A stretch of DNA of 64,000 bases, taken from assembly GCF_002584535.1 (NCBI RefSeq), contig NZ_NUOT01000029.1:1-64000 (forward strand), read 5' to 3'. Both the position numbers and the translations under genes were made by a program. The notes beneath the pieces are model-generated. The model did no database searches. It saw only the letters and a program-made list of their open reading frames with translations, and was not told the origin of the DNA. Source of the DNA: Bacillus cereus. Lineage in GTDB: Bacteria; Bacillota; Bacilli; Bacillales; Bacillaceae_G. This document shows, piece after piece, positions 25,928 through 34,100 of the stretch (positions are counted from its first letter, which is position 1; each line of letters begins with the position of its first letter).

Positions 25928-26029
25928 TTATTTGTTTAATATAGTCGCAACCGCTTTTGCATCAATCAGAGCGGATAGCACCATGCTCATTGTATTTAGA
26001 AATTTGTTTGTTTTCATTTTGTTCATCAT
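25928..26029 (-). CDS. Small amphipathic peptide, class B (33 aa)
   Basis: The peptide begins MMNKMKTNKFLNTMSMVLSA and ends LIDAKAVATILNK. It is cationic at the N terminus and amphipathic after that. The SALIDAKAV core recurs in the peptides at 28496-28552 and 42433-42510. AAAAGGAGCGG precedes the ATG. It is the first gene behind the conserved promoter at 26104-26143; the class A gene follows 12 nt after its stop. Confidence 0.72.
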   Translation of the reverse strand: MMNKMKTNKFLNTMSMVLSALIDAKAVATILNK

Positions 26030-26078
26030 GCGTATCCGCTCCTTTTCGAATGTTTGTTGTTGCCCTGTTTCTGTCTTA

Positions 26079-26143
26079 ATTATATGAAATATAGGCAGGG
26101 GTAACTATCGAATTAGCTTACGTAAGAATTACAGTTTTGTAAG
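26079..26143 (-). promoter_or_regulatory. Conserved BceR/YxdJ-type promoter (copy 2)
   Basis: On the minus strand, CTTACA-AAAC-TGTAA-TTCTTA-CGTAAG (26143 downward) is followed by CTAATTCGATAGT, and TATAAT lies 59 bp from the first base. TTACA-N4-TGTAA is the operator core known for Bce-type response regulators; the element ends where a -35 box would be, so activation is expected. Confidence 0.75.
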
Positions 26144-26172
26144 AAAAAAAGACATTCGTGTAAGAATGTCTC

Positions 26173-27039
26173 TTAAAGCATATTGATATGATGATGCTCT
26201 TCAATTGTTTTTAAAAAGCTACGCATCGAATTTGTCATATAGGCATCTTTCCGGCGTATAAAGACAGTTGAAATGCTCCCGTACTTTTCAGGGATCGGAT
26301 GGCAGTGAACTTTGCCCATAGCAGAAAGATGCCTAACAGCCGATTGTGGTACAAGTGTAATCCCAAGGCCGAGTGCAACGCTATTTAAAATGGTCTCTAG
26401 TATGTTAAATTCCATAATTCTTTTTGGAAGCAATCCTTCATCTTTGAGCCAGCGTTCTAGTTTGGAACGATATCCACATCCTTGATTAAAGACAAGAAGT
26501 GGCGTTGTAATAAATTCCTCTATATGAAAAGCTTTATTTTGTGTGACGAGGACAAGTTGCTCTGTACAAACATCGTATTGTTCTAATAATGGATGTTTAA
26601 TAGGGCCTGATATAAAAGCGCCATCTAATTGATGATCGATTACTTCTTTAATAAGCGCCTCTGTTAAACCAGCTTGCAGTGATAAATCGACATTTGGGTA
26701 TTTTTTGTAATAAGAAGATAGGATAGTAGGTAACGTACGTACTGTTTCGACTGTACCGATTTTTAAAATGCCGGATGGAGTCTCATTATCTAGAAATACT
26801 TGTTTTAATTCTTCAATATCTTGCAAAATTTTATGAACGTAAACAAGCATTTTTCTGCCTTCTGCATTTAATGTCATCCCTTTTTTATGGCGATAAAAAA
26901 GGGGTGTTTTGAGCTCATTTTCTAATTGTTTAATGCGTGCTGTTACATTAGATTGTACATAATTCAGCTCTTTTGCTGCGTTGCTAACACTGCCGTGGTT
27001 TGCTACGCTTTGAAAGATTTGTAAGTCTCGTAATTCCAC
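26173..27039 (-). CDS. LysR-family transcriptional regulator
   Basis: A 288-residue regulator with the N-terminal winged helix ([40 protein letters not shown]) and a C-terminal effector domain. The start is the GTG at 27039, eight bases after AAGGAGGAA; an ATG at 27069 would place the ribosome site inside the gene. It is divergent from an EamA transporter, and a perfect palindrome between them is the likely autoregulatory and target site. The effector is unknown. Confidence 0.9.
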   Translation of the reverse strand: MELRDLQIFQSVANHGSVSNAAKELNYVQSNVTARIKQLENELKTPLFYRHKKGMTLNAEGRKMLVYVHKILQDIEELKQVFLDNETPSGILKIGTVETVRTLPTILSSYYKKYPNVDLSLQAGLTEALIKEVIDHQLDGAFISGPIKHPLLEQYDVCTEQLVLVTQNKAFHIEEFITTPLLVFNQGCGYRSKLERWLKDEGLLPKRIMEFNILETILNSVALGLGITLVPQSAVRHLSAMGKVHCHPIPEKYGSISTVFIRRKDAYMTNSMRSFLKTIEEHHHINML

Positions 27040-27060
27040 TACGTATTCCTCCTTGATATT

Positions 27061-27083
27061 AACTATCATTATAAATGATAGTT
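27061..27083. promoter_or_regulatory. Perfect palindrome between lysR and the EamA transporter
   Basis: AACTATCATT-ATA-AATGATAGTT is a perfect 23-bp inverted repeat containing a T-N11-A-type LysR site, about 22 bp upstream of the lysR start codon and in front of the divergent transporter gene. Confidence 0.7.
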
Positions 27084-27177
27084 AACATCATTTTGAATCA
27101 TTTTACGTGATATATTTTTTCTTTTACAATTCTCATTGTGCAATGCATCAAGAGTTACATAGAAGCGGGGGATTACG

Positions 27178-28146
27178 GTGAGAAAAGGCCAAATGATGAT
27201 AGGAGCGCTGGCATGTTTAATCGCAAGCATGTCATGGGGAGCAATGTTTCCAGTTGCAGATCATGCACTAGAGTATATAGATCCATTTTATTTTTCATTC
27301 ATTCGTTACGGGGCAGTAACGATAGCGTTAGTTTTACTATTATTGATGAAAGAAGGCAAGGAGGCATTTCGTTTAGAAGGAAAAGGAAAGCTACTCGTCT
27401 TCTTCGGAACAATGGCATTTACTGTATATAATGTACTTGTTTTCTTAGGACAAATGTTAATGGGGAAACCTGGGGTTATGGTAGCATCTATTATGGAAGC
27501 ACTTATGCCGATGATTTCAATTTGCATCTTATGGGGATATAAGCATATCAAACCGAAAAAATATATGATGACAGGTATGATCATAGCTTTTATTGGAGCT
27601 GTTTTTGTTATTACGAAAGGTGATATGAGTTTCTTTCTTACATTGAAAGATAATCTGTTTTCGTTAGCATTTATTTTTATCGGTGTTGTGGGATGGGTAG
27701 TTTATACGATGGGGGGTCAATCCTTTAGTGACTGGTCGACACTTCGCTATTCTACATTGACGTGTTTATTTGGGACTGCTGTAACAGGTGTCATAACGAT
27801 GATAATTACAATGTTAGGATATGTGCTGGTACCGAGTATGGAAACGATTTCTATCGTCAAGTACGATTTATTGTTTATGATGACATTACCAGGTATTGTA
27901 GCACTGCTTACTTGGAACTACGGCGTAAAAATTTTATCATCTATAAACGGGATTCTATTTATTAACTTTGTGCCAATTACTACATTGGTCATTATGATGA
28001 TACAAGGATATAAAATAACAATTTTTGATATAGTAGGAACACTGCTTGTTATTACAGCACTCATCCGAAATAATGTATGTCAGCGTAAAGAAGAAAATAA
28101 AAATAAGCATATTTTGCAAGAGGAGCAGTTACGCCAAGCTGTCTAA
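27178..28146 (+). CDS. EamA-family (DMT) transporter
   Basis: A 322-residue membrane protein with ten predicted helices in two EamA halves (ALACLIASMSWGAMFPVADH at the start; a repeat begins near residue 165 with FSLAFIFIGVVGWVVYTMGG, quoted from LFSLAF). The family exports amino acids or other metabolites. It starts GTG with GCGGGG upstream and has a charged C-terminal tail (CQRKEENKNKHILQEEQ). Control by the divergent LysR protein is likely. The substrate cannot be read. Confidence 0.88.
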   Translation: MRKGQMMIGALACLIASMSWGAMFPVADHALEYIDPFYFSFIRYGAVTIALVLLLLMKEGKEAFRLEGKGKLLVFFGTMAFTVYNVLVFLGQMLMGKPGVMVASIMEALMPMISICILWGYKHIKPKKYMMTGMIIAFIGAVFVITKGDMSFFLTLKDNLFSLAFIFIGVVGWVVYTMGGQSFSDWSTLRYSTLTCLFGTAVTGVITMIITMLGYVLVPSMETISIVKYDLLFMMTLPGIVALLTWNYGVKILSSINGILFINFVPITTLVIMMIQGYKITIFDIVGTLLVITALIRNNVCQRKEENKNKHILQEEQLRQAV

Positions 28147-28173
28147 TAGACAATGCATTTGGGGGATTTCTAT

Positions 28174-28314
28174 ATGTTAGAAAGTTTATTGTTTTTCTTT
28201 GCTGTTGGAATTGCCGGTGAGCTTGCAGCGATTAATCGAAATGGCCGTAAGAAGATAAAACAACAAGCAGAAATGATAAAATTGTTAAAAGAATTACATG
28301 AAAGAAAAGCATAA
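28174..28314 (+). CDS. Small protein with N-terminal membrane segment (46 aa)
   Basis: MLESLLFFFAVGIAGELAAI forms a membrane segment and is followed by a basic amphipathic tail (NRNGRKKIKQQAEMIKLLKE, ending LHERKA). A GGGGGAT site precedes the ATG, 27 nt after the EamA stop, and a terminator follows, so it is the second gene of that operon. No function is known. Confidence 0.65.
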   Translation: MLESLLFFFAVGIAGELAAINRNGRKKIKQQAEMIKLLKELHERKA

Positions 28315-28320
28315 TAAGAA

Positions 28321-28351
28321 AGACGACCGGGCATAGACGGTCGTCTTTTTA
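28321..28351. terminator. Terminator, EamA operon / convergent peptide operon
   Basis: AGACGACCG / CGGTCGTCT with loop GGCATAGA and T5. An almost identical hairpin is at 29385-29414, showing that the two peptide loci share flanking sequence by duplication. Confidence 0.85.
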
Positions 28352-28386
28352 TTACTATTTATATAAAGGGGAAAGGGGACACAAAT

Positions 28387-28482
28387 TTATATGAGCGTAG
28401 CAGCATAAATGAAAGCTGTAAGAAGAGTCGCGCCGCTAGCTAATCCAATAAAATCTTGTTTGTTAAAAGTAATGTTATTCAT
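28387..28482 (-). CDS. Small hydrophobic peptide, class A (31 aa)
   Basis: The sequence is MNNITFNKQDFIGLASGATL followed by LTAFIYAATLI. It differs from the paralogue at 29452-29547 by two residues (Gln9 for Phe, and Ala18-Thr19 for Ser18-Ala19 order) and from the 25811 copy mainly at the C terminus. A GGAAAGAATATCT leader, a weaker ribosome site than in the paralogues, precedes it. It is the second gene after the class B peptide at 28496. Confidence 0.7.
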   Translation of the reverse strand: MNNITFNKQDFIGLASGATLLTAFIYAATLI

Positions 28483-28495
28483 AGATATTCTTTCC

Positions 28496-28552
28496 TTACT
28501 TGTTTAATGAATGAGTAACTGCTTTTGCATCGATCAGAGCGGAGAACATCAT
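28496..28552 (-). CDS. Small peptide, class B, shortened (18 aa)
   Basis: MMFSALIDAKAVTHSLNK keeps the SALIDAKAV core but lacks the cationic N-terminal half of the 25928 paralogue. GAAAAAGAGC is a weak ribosome site. It could be a functional minimal form or a decaying copy. Confidence 0.5.
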   Translation of the reverse strand: MMFSALIDAKAVTHSLNK

Positions 28553-28599
28553 GCGTGTCTGCTCTTTTTCAAATGGTTGTTTGTTACTTTCTGACTTAA

Positions 28600-28663
28600 T
28601 TGTATAAAATGTAGAGAGCAGTTACTATCGAATTAGCTTACAGAAAGATTACACTTTTGTAAG
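28600..28663 (-). promoter_or_regulatory. Conserved BceR/YxdJ-type promoter (copy 3)
   Basis: On the minus strand, CTTACA-AAAG-TGTAA-TCTTTC-TGTAAG then CTAATTCGATAGT, and TACAAT 59 bp from the first base. Confidence 0.75.
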
Positions 28664-28775
28664 AATTAATTTTTACAAATTGTCACTTATTTTTAATACC
28701 AACTACTAAAACTTAGTGTTATAATTCTTGTAAGAGAATGATTAAACCTTTGATATGGAGAAAGGAACGAAACGA

Positions 28776-29381
28776 ATGTATAAGCCAATTACATTTTCGT
28801 TGAAATATATATTTAAAACGGTTGGAAAAGTAGAGATTCAGGGGAAAGAAAAGTTACCTGAAGGAGGACCATATGTTGTTGCTTGTACACATACAAGCTT
28901 TATGGATGTTTTAATGTTAGCTGCAGGCATGTATCCGACAGAAATTCATTATATGGCGAAAAAAGAATTGTTTGAAAGCAAGTTTACAAATTGGTTTTTT
29001 AAGAATGTGAATGCTTTCCCAGTGGATCGTGCAAATCCAGGGCCAAGTACACTAAAAATTCCCTCCCGTTTATTAAAAGAAGGTAAAGTAGTAGGGATTT
29101 TTCCAAGTGGAACGAGATCAACAGAAGATGTTTCTTTGAAAGCGGGAGCTGTTACAATTGCAATGCGTTCTAATGTTCCGTTAGTGCCAGCTGCTTATGT
29201 TGGGCCCTCTAGTGTAAAAGAATTAATGAAAGGGAAAAGAGCACAATTGATTTTCGGTGATCCAATTCAAGCGGAAGTGGGAGAAACAGTGGATCGAAAA
29301 ACAGCGATGAAAATGATGACGGATCAATTGAACGAAACATTTGAAAAATTAACAGAAACATTGAAAAAAAATAGCAAATAG
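28776..29381 (+). CDS. plsC: 1-acyl-sn-glycerol-3-phosphate acyltransferase (PlsC family)
   Basis: A 201-residue membrane-associated enzyme that adds the second acyl chain to lysophosphatidic acid in phospholipid synthesis. The catalytic box ACTHTSFMDVLML has the usual H-x4-D spacing (HTSFMD, about residue 38), and the second box IFPSGTRSTED (about 108) is present; NAFPVDR and VPLVPAAYVGP follow the family pattern. Start 28776 follows GGAGAAAGGAAC. Length is normal. The gene stands alone. Confidence 0.9.
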   Translation: MYKPITFSLKYIFKTVGKVEIQGKEKLPEGGPYVVACTHTSFMDVLMLAAGMYPTEIHYMAKKELFESKFTNWFFKNVNAFPVDRANPGPSTLKIPSRLLKEGKVVGIFPSGTRSTEDVSLKAGAVTIAMRSNVPLVPAAYVGPSSVKELMKGKRAQLIFGDPIQAEVGETVDRKTAMKMMTDQLNETFEKLTETLKKNSK

Positions 29382-29384
29382 GAA

Positions 29385-29415
29385 AAGACGACCGGGCATA
29401 GGCGGTCGTCTTTTC
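29385..29415. terminator. Terminator, plsC / convergent peptide gene
   Basis: AAGACGACCG / CGGTCGTCTT with loop GGCATAGG and a T-run. Confidence 0.85.
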
Positions 29416-29451
29416 TATTACTATCTATATAAAGGAGAAGGGGACACAAAA

Positions 29452-29547
29452 TTATATAAGCGTAGCAGCATAAATGAAAGCTGTAAGAAGAGCAGAGCCG
29501 CTAGCTAGTCCAATAAAGTCAAATTTGTTAAAAGTAATGTTGTTCAT
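29452..29547 (-). CDS. Small hydrophobic peptide, class A (31 aa)
   Basis: The sequence is MNNITFNKFDFIGLASGSAL followed by LTAFIYAATLI. An AAGGAGAG ribosome site precedes it. It is a paralogue of 25811 and 28387. Between its promoter and its start the class B gene has been lost: the leader CAGAAAGTAACAACAAACAT joins directly to CGAGTAAGGAGAG. Confidence 0.72.
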   Translation of the reverse strand: MNNITFNKFDFIGLASGSALLTAFIYAATLI

Positions 29548-29593
29548 TATATTCTCTCCTTACTCGAATGTTTGTTGTTACTTTCTGACTTAA

Positions 29594-29657
29594 TTGTATG
29601 GGATATAGAGAGTAGTCACTATCGAATTAGCTTACAGAAAGATTACATTTTTGTAAG
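29594..29657 (-). promoter_or_regulatory. Conserved BceR/YxdJ-type promoter (copy 4)
   Basis: On the minus strand, CTTACA-AAAA-TGTAA-TCTTTC-TGTAAG then CTAATTCGATAGT, and TACAAT 59 bp from the first base. It drives the single class A peptide. Confidence 0.75.
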
Positions 29658-29734
29658 AGATAATTCATTTTAGTAATCATTTTTATGATAAACTATATTG
29701 GTGGAATATTAAGGGAATTAAAAGGGGGAACATC

Positions 29735-30235
29735 ATGGGAAAATTAAGTAAGAAAAAATACGGAGTATTAACTTGTATGGTTTTTGCATTAGGGATAAGT
29801 GGCTGTGGTGTAGAAAAAAAGAAAGAAGATGAAAATGCAAAAGCAAAAAAAGAGGTAGAAAAAGTAATTTCAGACCAAGTAAAAGCATTTAATCAGAAAG
29901 ATACTGATGCTTATATGAAAACATATTCGAAAGATATATTTGTATATGATGCAATAAAAGAAGAGAATGAGAATTTATTAGATGAGTATGATGTCAAAAT
30001 TACAATTGATCGGATGAAGGTTTTATCTATAAATGATAAATATGCAACAATAGAGGCAAAAACAACAGCTAAAAATAAGGATAAGAGTGTAGAGTATACA
30101 GATAATGTTGTAAAGACGCGCTTTGTATTAGAAAAGGAAAAGGATAAATGGGTCATTACAAGTCAAGGGATGTTAACTGCTGAGACATTGGATGGGGAGT
30201 CTTTATTAAAAGAGAGAACTAAAAAAGAATCTTAA
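29735..30235 (+). CDS. NTF2-like lipoprotein
   Basis: A 166-residue lipoprotein with lipobox GISGC (Cys24) and an NTF2/SnoaL-like exported domain (KVISDQVKAFNQKDTDAYMK, strand-rich middle, DKWVITSQGMLTAETLDGES). It starts after AAAGGGGGAA. The domain is paralogous to the N-terminal half of the next gene, 115 nt downstream, with the same KAFNxxDxDxYxxT pattern. Function is unknown. Confidence 0.78.
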   Translation: MGKLSKKKYGVLTCMVFALGISGCGVEKKKEDENAKAKKEVEKVISDQVKAFNQKDTDAYMKTYSKDIFVYDAIKEENENLLDEYDVKITIDRMKVLSINDKYATIEAKTTAKNKDKSVEYTDNVVKTRFVLEKEKDKWVITSQGMLTAETLDGESLLKERTKKES

Positions 30236-30350
30236 CATTAAAATGTGGAATAAAGAAAGAGGAAATCTAGTAATAGCGTGCACCTAAAAATAACAGAAAA
30301 ATTCATATTGTTAATTAATTTTGAATTCTATAAAATAAAGGGGATTTAAT

Positions 30351-31430
30351 ATGAAAAAAGTAGTACATATAAAGTGGGGAATGTCGTTGTTAGCGGGTGT
30401 CTTATTACTTGGGACGATGGGATGTTCTACAAAAAGTAATGCGGAGCCTAAAGAGAGTAATGTAGAAAAAGAAGTGAAACAAGCATTAGAAGAGAATGTA
30501 GAAGCATTTAACAAAGAAGACTTGGACGGATATCTAGACACGCTTTCGAGTGAGGTTTATAGTTATGAAATTTCAAAAAAAACAACAAAACAGATGTTTG
30601 AAGCACTTGATTTAAAAGCCAGTTTAAAAAAGGTAAAAGTACTTTCTTATTCGGATGATTATGCAACTGTAGAAGTGAAACAAGAGACAAAGAGTAGAAT
30701 GAAAAATGAGTATTATAAAGATAATGTAACTGAATCCGTGCATACACTTGATAAGGAGGGTAAAAAATGGAAAATAAAAAGTACGGCAATAAAATCGATA
30801 AAAACATTGGATGGAAAAGAAATTAAATCTCTAAATGAATTATTTTCAGCGAATGAAAATAAAGGTAGTACAAGTTCTTCAAAATCTCCTGCTGCTCAAG
30901 ATAAAGAAAAGGATAGTTTGAAGGAGAAAGGTAATCAAAATCAACCTCCTCAATCAATTGAAAGTATAAGAGCGAAATATGTCGAGAATGCCGACGTTAT
31001 TAAAGGCGGAACAACTGTAAATGGAAATCGAATTGATTTTGAAGGGTATACTGTACAAATTTTAGAAGGCGAATTTGATTATAAAAAATTAACTGGGGAT
31101 CGAATTACACTAAAAGTAAGGATTGAGAATCGAACTGGACGGAAGATGGATACGTATCCAAACAGTACAGTTATTATACAAGATGGTAAAAAAATTCCTC
31201 CGTTAGACCGCGATAAGTTACCGAGAGTAAATGATGTATATGTTCAAGATGGTGAAGCAAAAGAGTATGTAATCAGTTTTCCAATGATCGAGGCAAAAGA
31301 GTTTGCTATTAAATTTGTAGCCGGAGCAACTTTTGAAGGTGATAAAAAAAGCCGATTTGAGGAGCATGTATTTCTCTATCAGCCTGAAAAGAAAGAGCAA
31401 GATAGCAAAAAGGATGTAAATACGTTATAA
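30351..31430 (+). CDS. Two-domain lipoprotein: NTF2-like plus DUF4352-like
   Basis: A 359-residue lipoprotein with lipobox TMGC (Cys25). The N-terminal domain (about 40-165) matches the neighbouring 166-residue lipoprotein. A Ser/Lys/Gln-rich linker follows (about 170-205), then a C-terminal beta-sandwich-type domain (about 210-350) with NGNRIDFEGYTVQILEGEFD and VRIENRTGRKMDTYPNSTVI, resembling DUF4352 immunoglobulin-like domains. The two genes look like a duplication followed by domain gain. Role unknown. Confidence 0.78.
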   Translation: MKKVVHIKWGMSLLAGVLLLGTMGCSTKSNAEPKESNVEKEVKQALEENVEAFNKEDLDGYLDTLSSEVYSYEISKKTTKQMFEALDLKASLKKVKVLSYSDDYATVEVKQETKSRMKNEYYKDNVTESVHTLDKEGKKWKIKSTAIKSIKTLDGKEIKSLNELFSANENKGSTSSSKSPAAQDKEKDSLKEKGNQNQPPQSIESIRAKYVENADVIKGGTTVNGNRIDFEGYTVQILEGEFDYKKLTGDRITLKVRIENRTGRKMDTYPNSTVIIQDGKKIPPLDRDKLPRVNDVYVQDGEAKEYVISFPMIEAKEFAIKFVAGATFEGDKKSRFEEHVFLYQPEKKEQDSKKDVNTL

Positions 31431-31432
31431 AA

Positions 31433-31470
31433 TAAAAAAGATGAACGAGAGGATTCGTTCATCTTTTTTA
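31433..31470. terminator. Bidirectional terminator
   Basis: AAAAAAGATGAACGA / TCGTTCATCTTTTTT with loop GAGGAT separates the lipoprotein gene from the convergent siroheme/nitrite operon. Confidence 0.92.
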
Positions 31471-31917
31471 TTTTATAATTTGAGGAAGGCTCTTTATTAG
31501 TTTTTGTTTGATTCGTTTTGCAAAGGAGGGGCTTTTCCCCGATGTGGATATGCTTATTACATATTCATCACTGCGAATAACTGCGGGGGTATGAAAGGAT
31601 GATTCTTTACCATCACTTACGACATTAATCCATTGAAATTCGTGTGCGGCCTGTTTAACCATCATATTTATATCATGGTGATTTGTAGCAGCGTAGACGA
31701 GGTGCGCATCTTTAATGTCTTCTTCTGCAAATGTTTTTTGTTTCCATTTAATATAGGGAAGGGTCTTCATTTCTTCACAAATATTTGGGCTCACCACAGT
31801 GACAAAAGCTCCTGTGTTTTTTAATCCAGCTGCCTTTCTATATGCAATTTTTCCACCACCGATAATCACAACCTTTTTCCCCTGTAGATTACACATAATA
31901 GGATACATGTTATGCAT
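31468..31917 (-). CDS. sirC: Precorrin-2 dehydrogenase / sirohydrochlorin synthase SirC (YlnF-like)
   Basis: A 149-residue NAD-dependent enzyme that oxidises precorrin-2 to sirohydrochlorin. The Rossmann start PIMCNLQGKKVVIIGGGKIA is typical, and YAATNHHDINMMV and SISTSGKSPSFAKRIKQKL match the CysG N-terminal family. The stand-alone length is short compared with the B. subtilis YlnF (about 160). It overlaps sirB by 8 nt as last gene of the operon. Confidence 0.88.
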   Translation of the reverse strand: MHNMYPIMCNLQGKKVVIIGGGKIAYRKAAGLKNTGAFVTVVSPNICEEMKTLPYIKWKQKTFAEEDIKDAHLVYAATNHHDINMMVKQAAHEFQWINVVSDGKESSFHTPAVIRSDEYVISISTSGKSPSFAKRIKQKLIKSLPQIIK

Positions 31918-32620
31918 ATACGTATCCCTCCATTCGTTCTAATAAAGCGGCCTTCATGTAGGAATCAAATTGAAGACAATTACAAGTTGTAACGTTAGGG
32001 TATTTGTTTGCATACCGATTTATTTTCTGAAGTAATAAGCCGGTGAAAAGAAGATATGGCATGACATATACATGCCTTGCAGATGCTGCCTTTTCCTTGA
32101 GTTCATCAGTAAAAGAAGGTGTTCCCTTTGTTAAAAAGGAACAGGAAACAGGCAAGCAGAGTTTTTGCTCGACTACTGATCCAATTTGCTTTAATTCATG
32201 TATAGGCTGAGGATCACTACTACCACGGCCGACAAGTAAGATTTCACTACTTTCTATGGGCATAGCTTCACGTATTCGTTTTATTACAAGTTCAATCATA
32301 AGCGGATGCGTACTGAAAGGTGGTACAACTGAAATTGTAATGTGTGGATAGTGCCTTTTTATTTTTTCAATTTCAAAAGGAACATCACGCTTATAATGGG
32401 CCGCCGCAAATAATAAAACAGGGACAATTAAAATCTCAGTTGCACCTTCAGTGATTGCTTCTACAATCGCATCTTGGGCGGTTGGGGTTGTTAGCTCAAG
32501 AAATCCAATTTTTTGGATGTTTTCACTTCGCTCGTTTATAACGGACTTAACAAAGTGAATAAATTGTTCATTGCCTTCTTGTAACCTGCTACCGTGTCCA
32601 ATATAAACGATGCCTTTCAT
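31910..32620 (-). CDS. sirB: Sirohydrochlorin ferrochelatase SirB (CbiX family)
   Basis: A 236-residue chelatase that inserts iron into sirohydrochlorin to give siroheme. It has the family start IVYIGHGSRLQEGNEQF, with the His ligand, and two CbiX-like halves; the second contains LLVGRGSSDPQ. It overlaps sumT at its start (4 nt) and sirC at its end (8 nt). Confidence 0.9.
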   Translation of the reverse strand: MKGIVYIGHGSRLQEGNEQFIHFVKSVINERSENIQKIGFLELTTPTAQDAIVEAITEGATEILIVPVLLFAAAHYKRDVPFEIEKIKRHYPHITISVVPPFSTHPLMIELVIKRIREAMPIESSEILLVGRGSSDPQPIHELKQIGSVVEQKLCLPVSCSFLTKGTPSFTDELKEKAASARHVYVMPYLLFTGLLLQKINRYANKYPNVTTCNCLQFDSYMKAALLERMEGYVYA

Positions 32621-34041
32621 GGTGCCACCACTTCTTTCTCATCGATGATAGCTTGCAGCTGATGATCGATATGATGGAATCCGACTTTATTTGCATATTG
32701 TAAAGTAGGTGCATCGATATAGGAAAATGGTAAATTCAAAATATCTGTGAAGCCAAGGCGGTTTACTTCTGTTATAAACGTATCAATTGCGGCACGGCCT
32801 TCAAATATGATGCTATCCCATGAGAATTCAGTCAGTGTACGTGTATGAATCTCATCAAAACGATGATCAACTTTATATTCATGTGTCATGATATAAGAAC
32901 CTGTACCAATTTTTTCTTGAATGATAGCAATTCGATTAATATTTCGCCCTAAATATACGGTTGTTTCGCTTTTAAGTGTTGCAGGTACACTTAAAATCCC
33001 ATACTGCATAAGTGCTTTCTGTGTAGCGACATTCATATACTGCAATGTTGCTTGTAAGGAACGAATATCTTTTTGATATTGTGCACATGATTGGAATAAG
33101 ATTGCTACACTTTCAGCTGAGCAGAAAACAAGGCGCTCAGCATTAAAAATTTCACTAATCTGCGCAGGTGTTAATACATATTTTTGTTTTTTGAAGGTTG
33201 GTATTTGATGTATTTCTGCGCCCGCTGTTTGTAACTTTTGTGCTAGTATACTTGTTTTGTTTGTTGCAGAGGAAAGTAAAACTTTTTTTCCGTGTAGTGG
33301 CTTGTGCTCTTTCCAGGCAATTTGTTTTCGTAAGGACACCACTTCACCAACAATTGTCATCGATGGATTTGAAATTTGTTCTTTTTTTACATCATCCAAG
33401 ATTGTGGAGAGTGTACCTGTAACAACTCGTTGTTTTCCAGTTGTACCCCATTCAATGACTGCTACTGGTGTATCTTTTTTTCTTCCTGTTTGTAATAAAT
33501 TTTCACAAATTACGGGTAGATTTTTAACCCCCATGTAGAAGGCAATTGTATCGCTATTTAAAAGAGCACTGTAATTTACTTGGGCGCTAATCGCTCCTTT
33601 TGTATGACCGGTTAACAAAGTTACACTATTGCTGTAGTTTCGGTGGGTGAGAGGAATGCCGGCATACGCACTAGCGGCAATACTAGATGTAATACCTGGA
33701 ACAATCTCGTATAGAATGTTTTCTGCTGCTAAAGTTACCGCTTCTTCGCCAACGCGGCCAAAAATCGATGGATCTCCGCCTTTTAAGCGGACGACTGTTT
33801 TACCTTCTTTTGCAAACTGAATTAAATGAGCGTTAATCATTTCTTGTCGCATAATATGATTCGTTGGCATTTTCCCGCAGTATACGAGTTCACATGTTGG
33901 CTTTGTATAGCGAAGTAAATTTTGATTCAATAAGCGATCATATAAAACAACATCAGCTTTCTTTAGGCAATCTATTGCTTTTTTTGTAATCAGTCCTTCA
34001 TCACCAGGTCCCGCGCCAACTAAATATACGTATCCGTTCAT
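32617..34041 (-). CDS. sumT: Uroporphyrinogen-III C-methyltransferase fused to a HemD-like domain
   Basis: A 474-residue two-domain protein. Residues 1-245 form a SAM-dependent methylase (VYLVGAGPGDEGLITKKAID, VVRLKGGDPSIFGRVGEEA, TLLTGHTKGA) that makes precorrin-2. Residues 250-470 resemble uroporphyrinogen-III synthase (LHGKKVLLSSATNKTSILAQ at the junction). Such fusions are known in Bacillaceae. It supplies siroheme for NirB. Confidence 0.9.
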   Translation of the reverse strand: MNGYVYLVGAGPGDEGLITKKAIDCLKKADVVLYDRLLNQNLLRYTKPTCELVYCGKMPTNHIMRQEMINAHLIQFAKEGKTVVRLKGGDPSIFGRVGEEAVTLAAENILYEIVPGITSSIAASAYAGIPLTHRNYSNSVTLLTGHTKGAISAQVNYSALLNSDTIAFYMGVKNLPVICENLLQTGRKKDTPVAVIEWGTTGKQRVVTGTLSTILDDVKKEQISNPSMTIVGEVVSLRKQIAWKEHKPLHGKKVLLSSATNKTSILAQKLQTAGAEIHQIPTFKKQKYVLTPAQISEIFNAERLVFCSAESVAILFQSCAQYQKDIRSLQATLQYMNVATQKALMQYGILSVPATLKSETTVYLGRNINRIAIIQEKIGTGSYIMTHEYKVDHRFDEIHTRTLTEFSWDSIIFEGRAAIDTFITEVNRLGFTDILNLPFSYIDAPTLQYANKVGFHHIDHQLQAIIDEKEVVAP

Positions 34042-34069
34042 CTCTACACCTCATCTGTTTTTACTTGAA

Positions 34070-34093
34070 AGGAAGCCTAAAAGGGGCTTCCTT
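34070..34093 (-). terminator. Small hairpin between nirD and sumT
   Basis: GGAAGCCCC / GGGGCTTCC-type pairing (GGAAGCC TAAAAGG GGCTTCC) with a weak T-rich tail on the minus strand. It may reduce read-through from nirBD into the siroheme genes. Confidence 0.45.
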
Positions 34094-34100
34094 GTACAAG

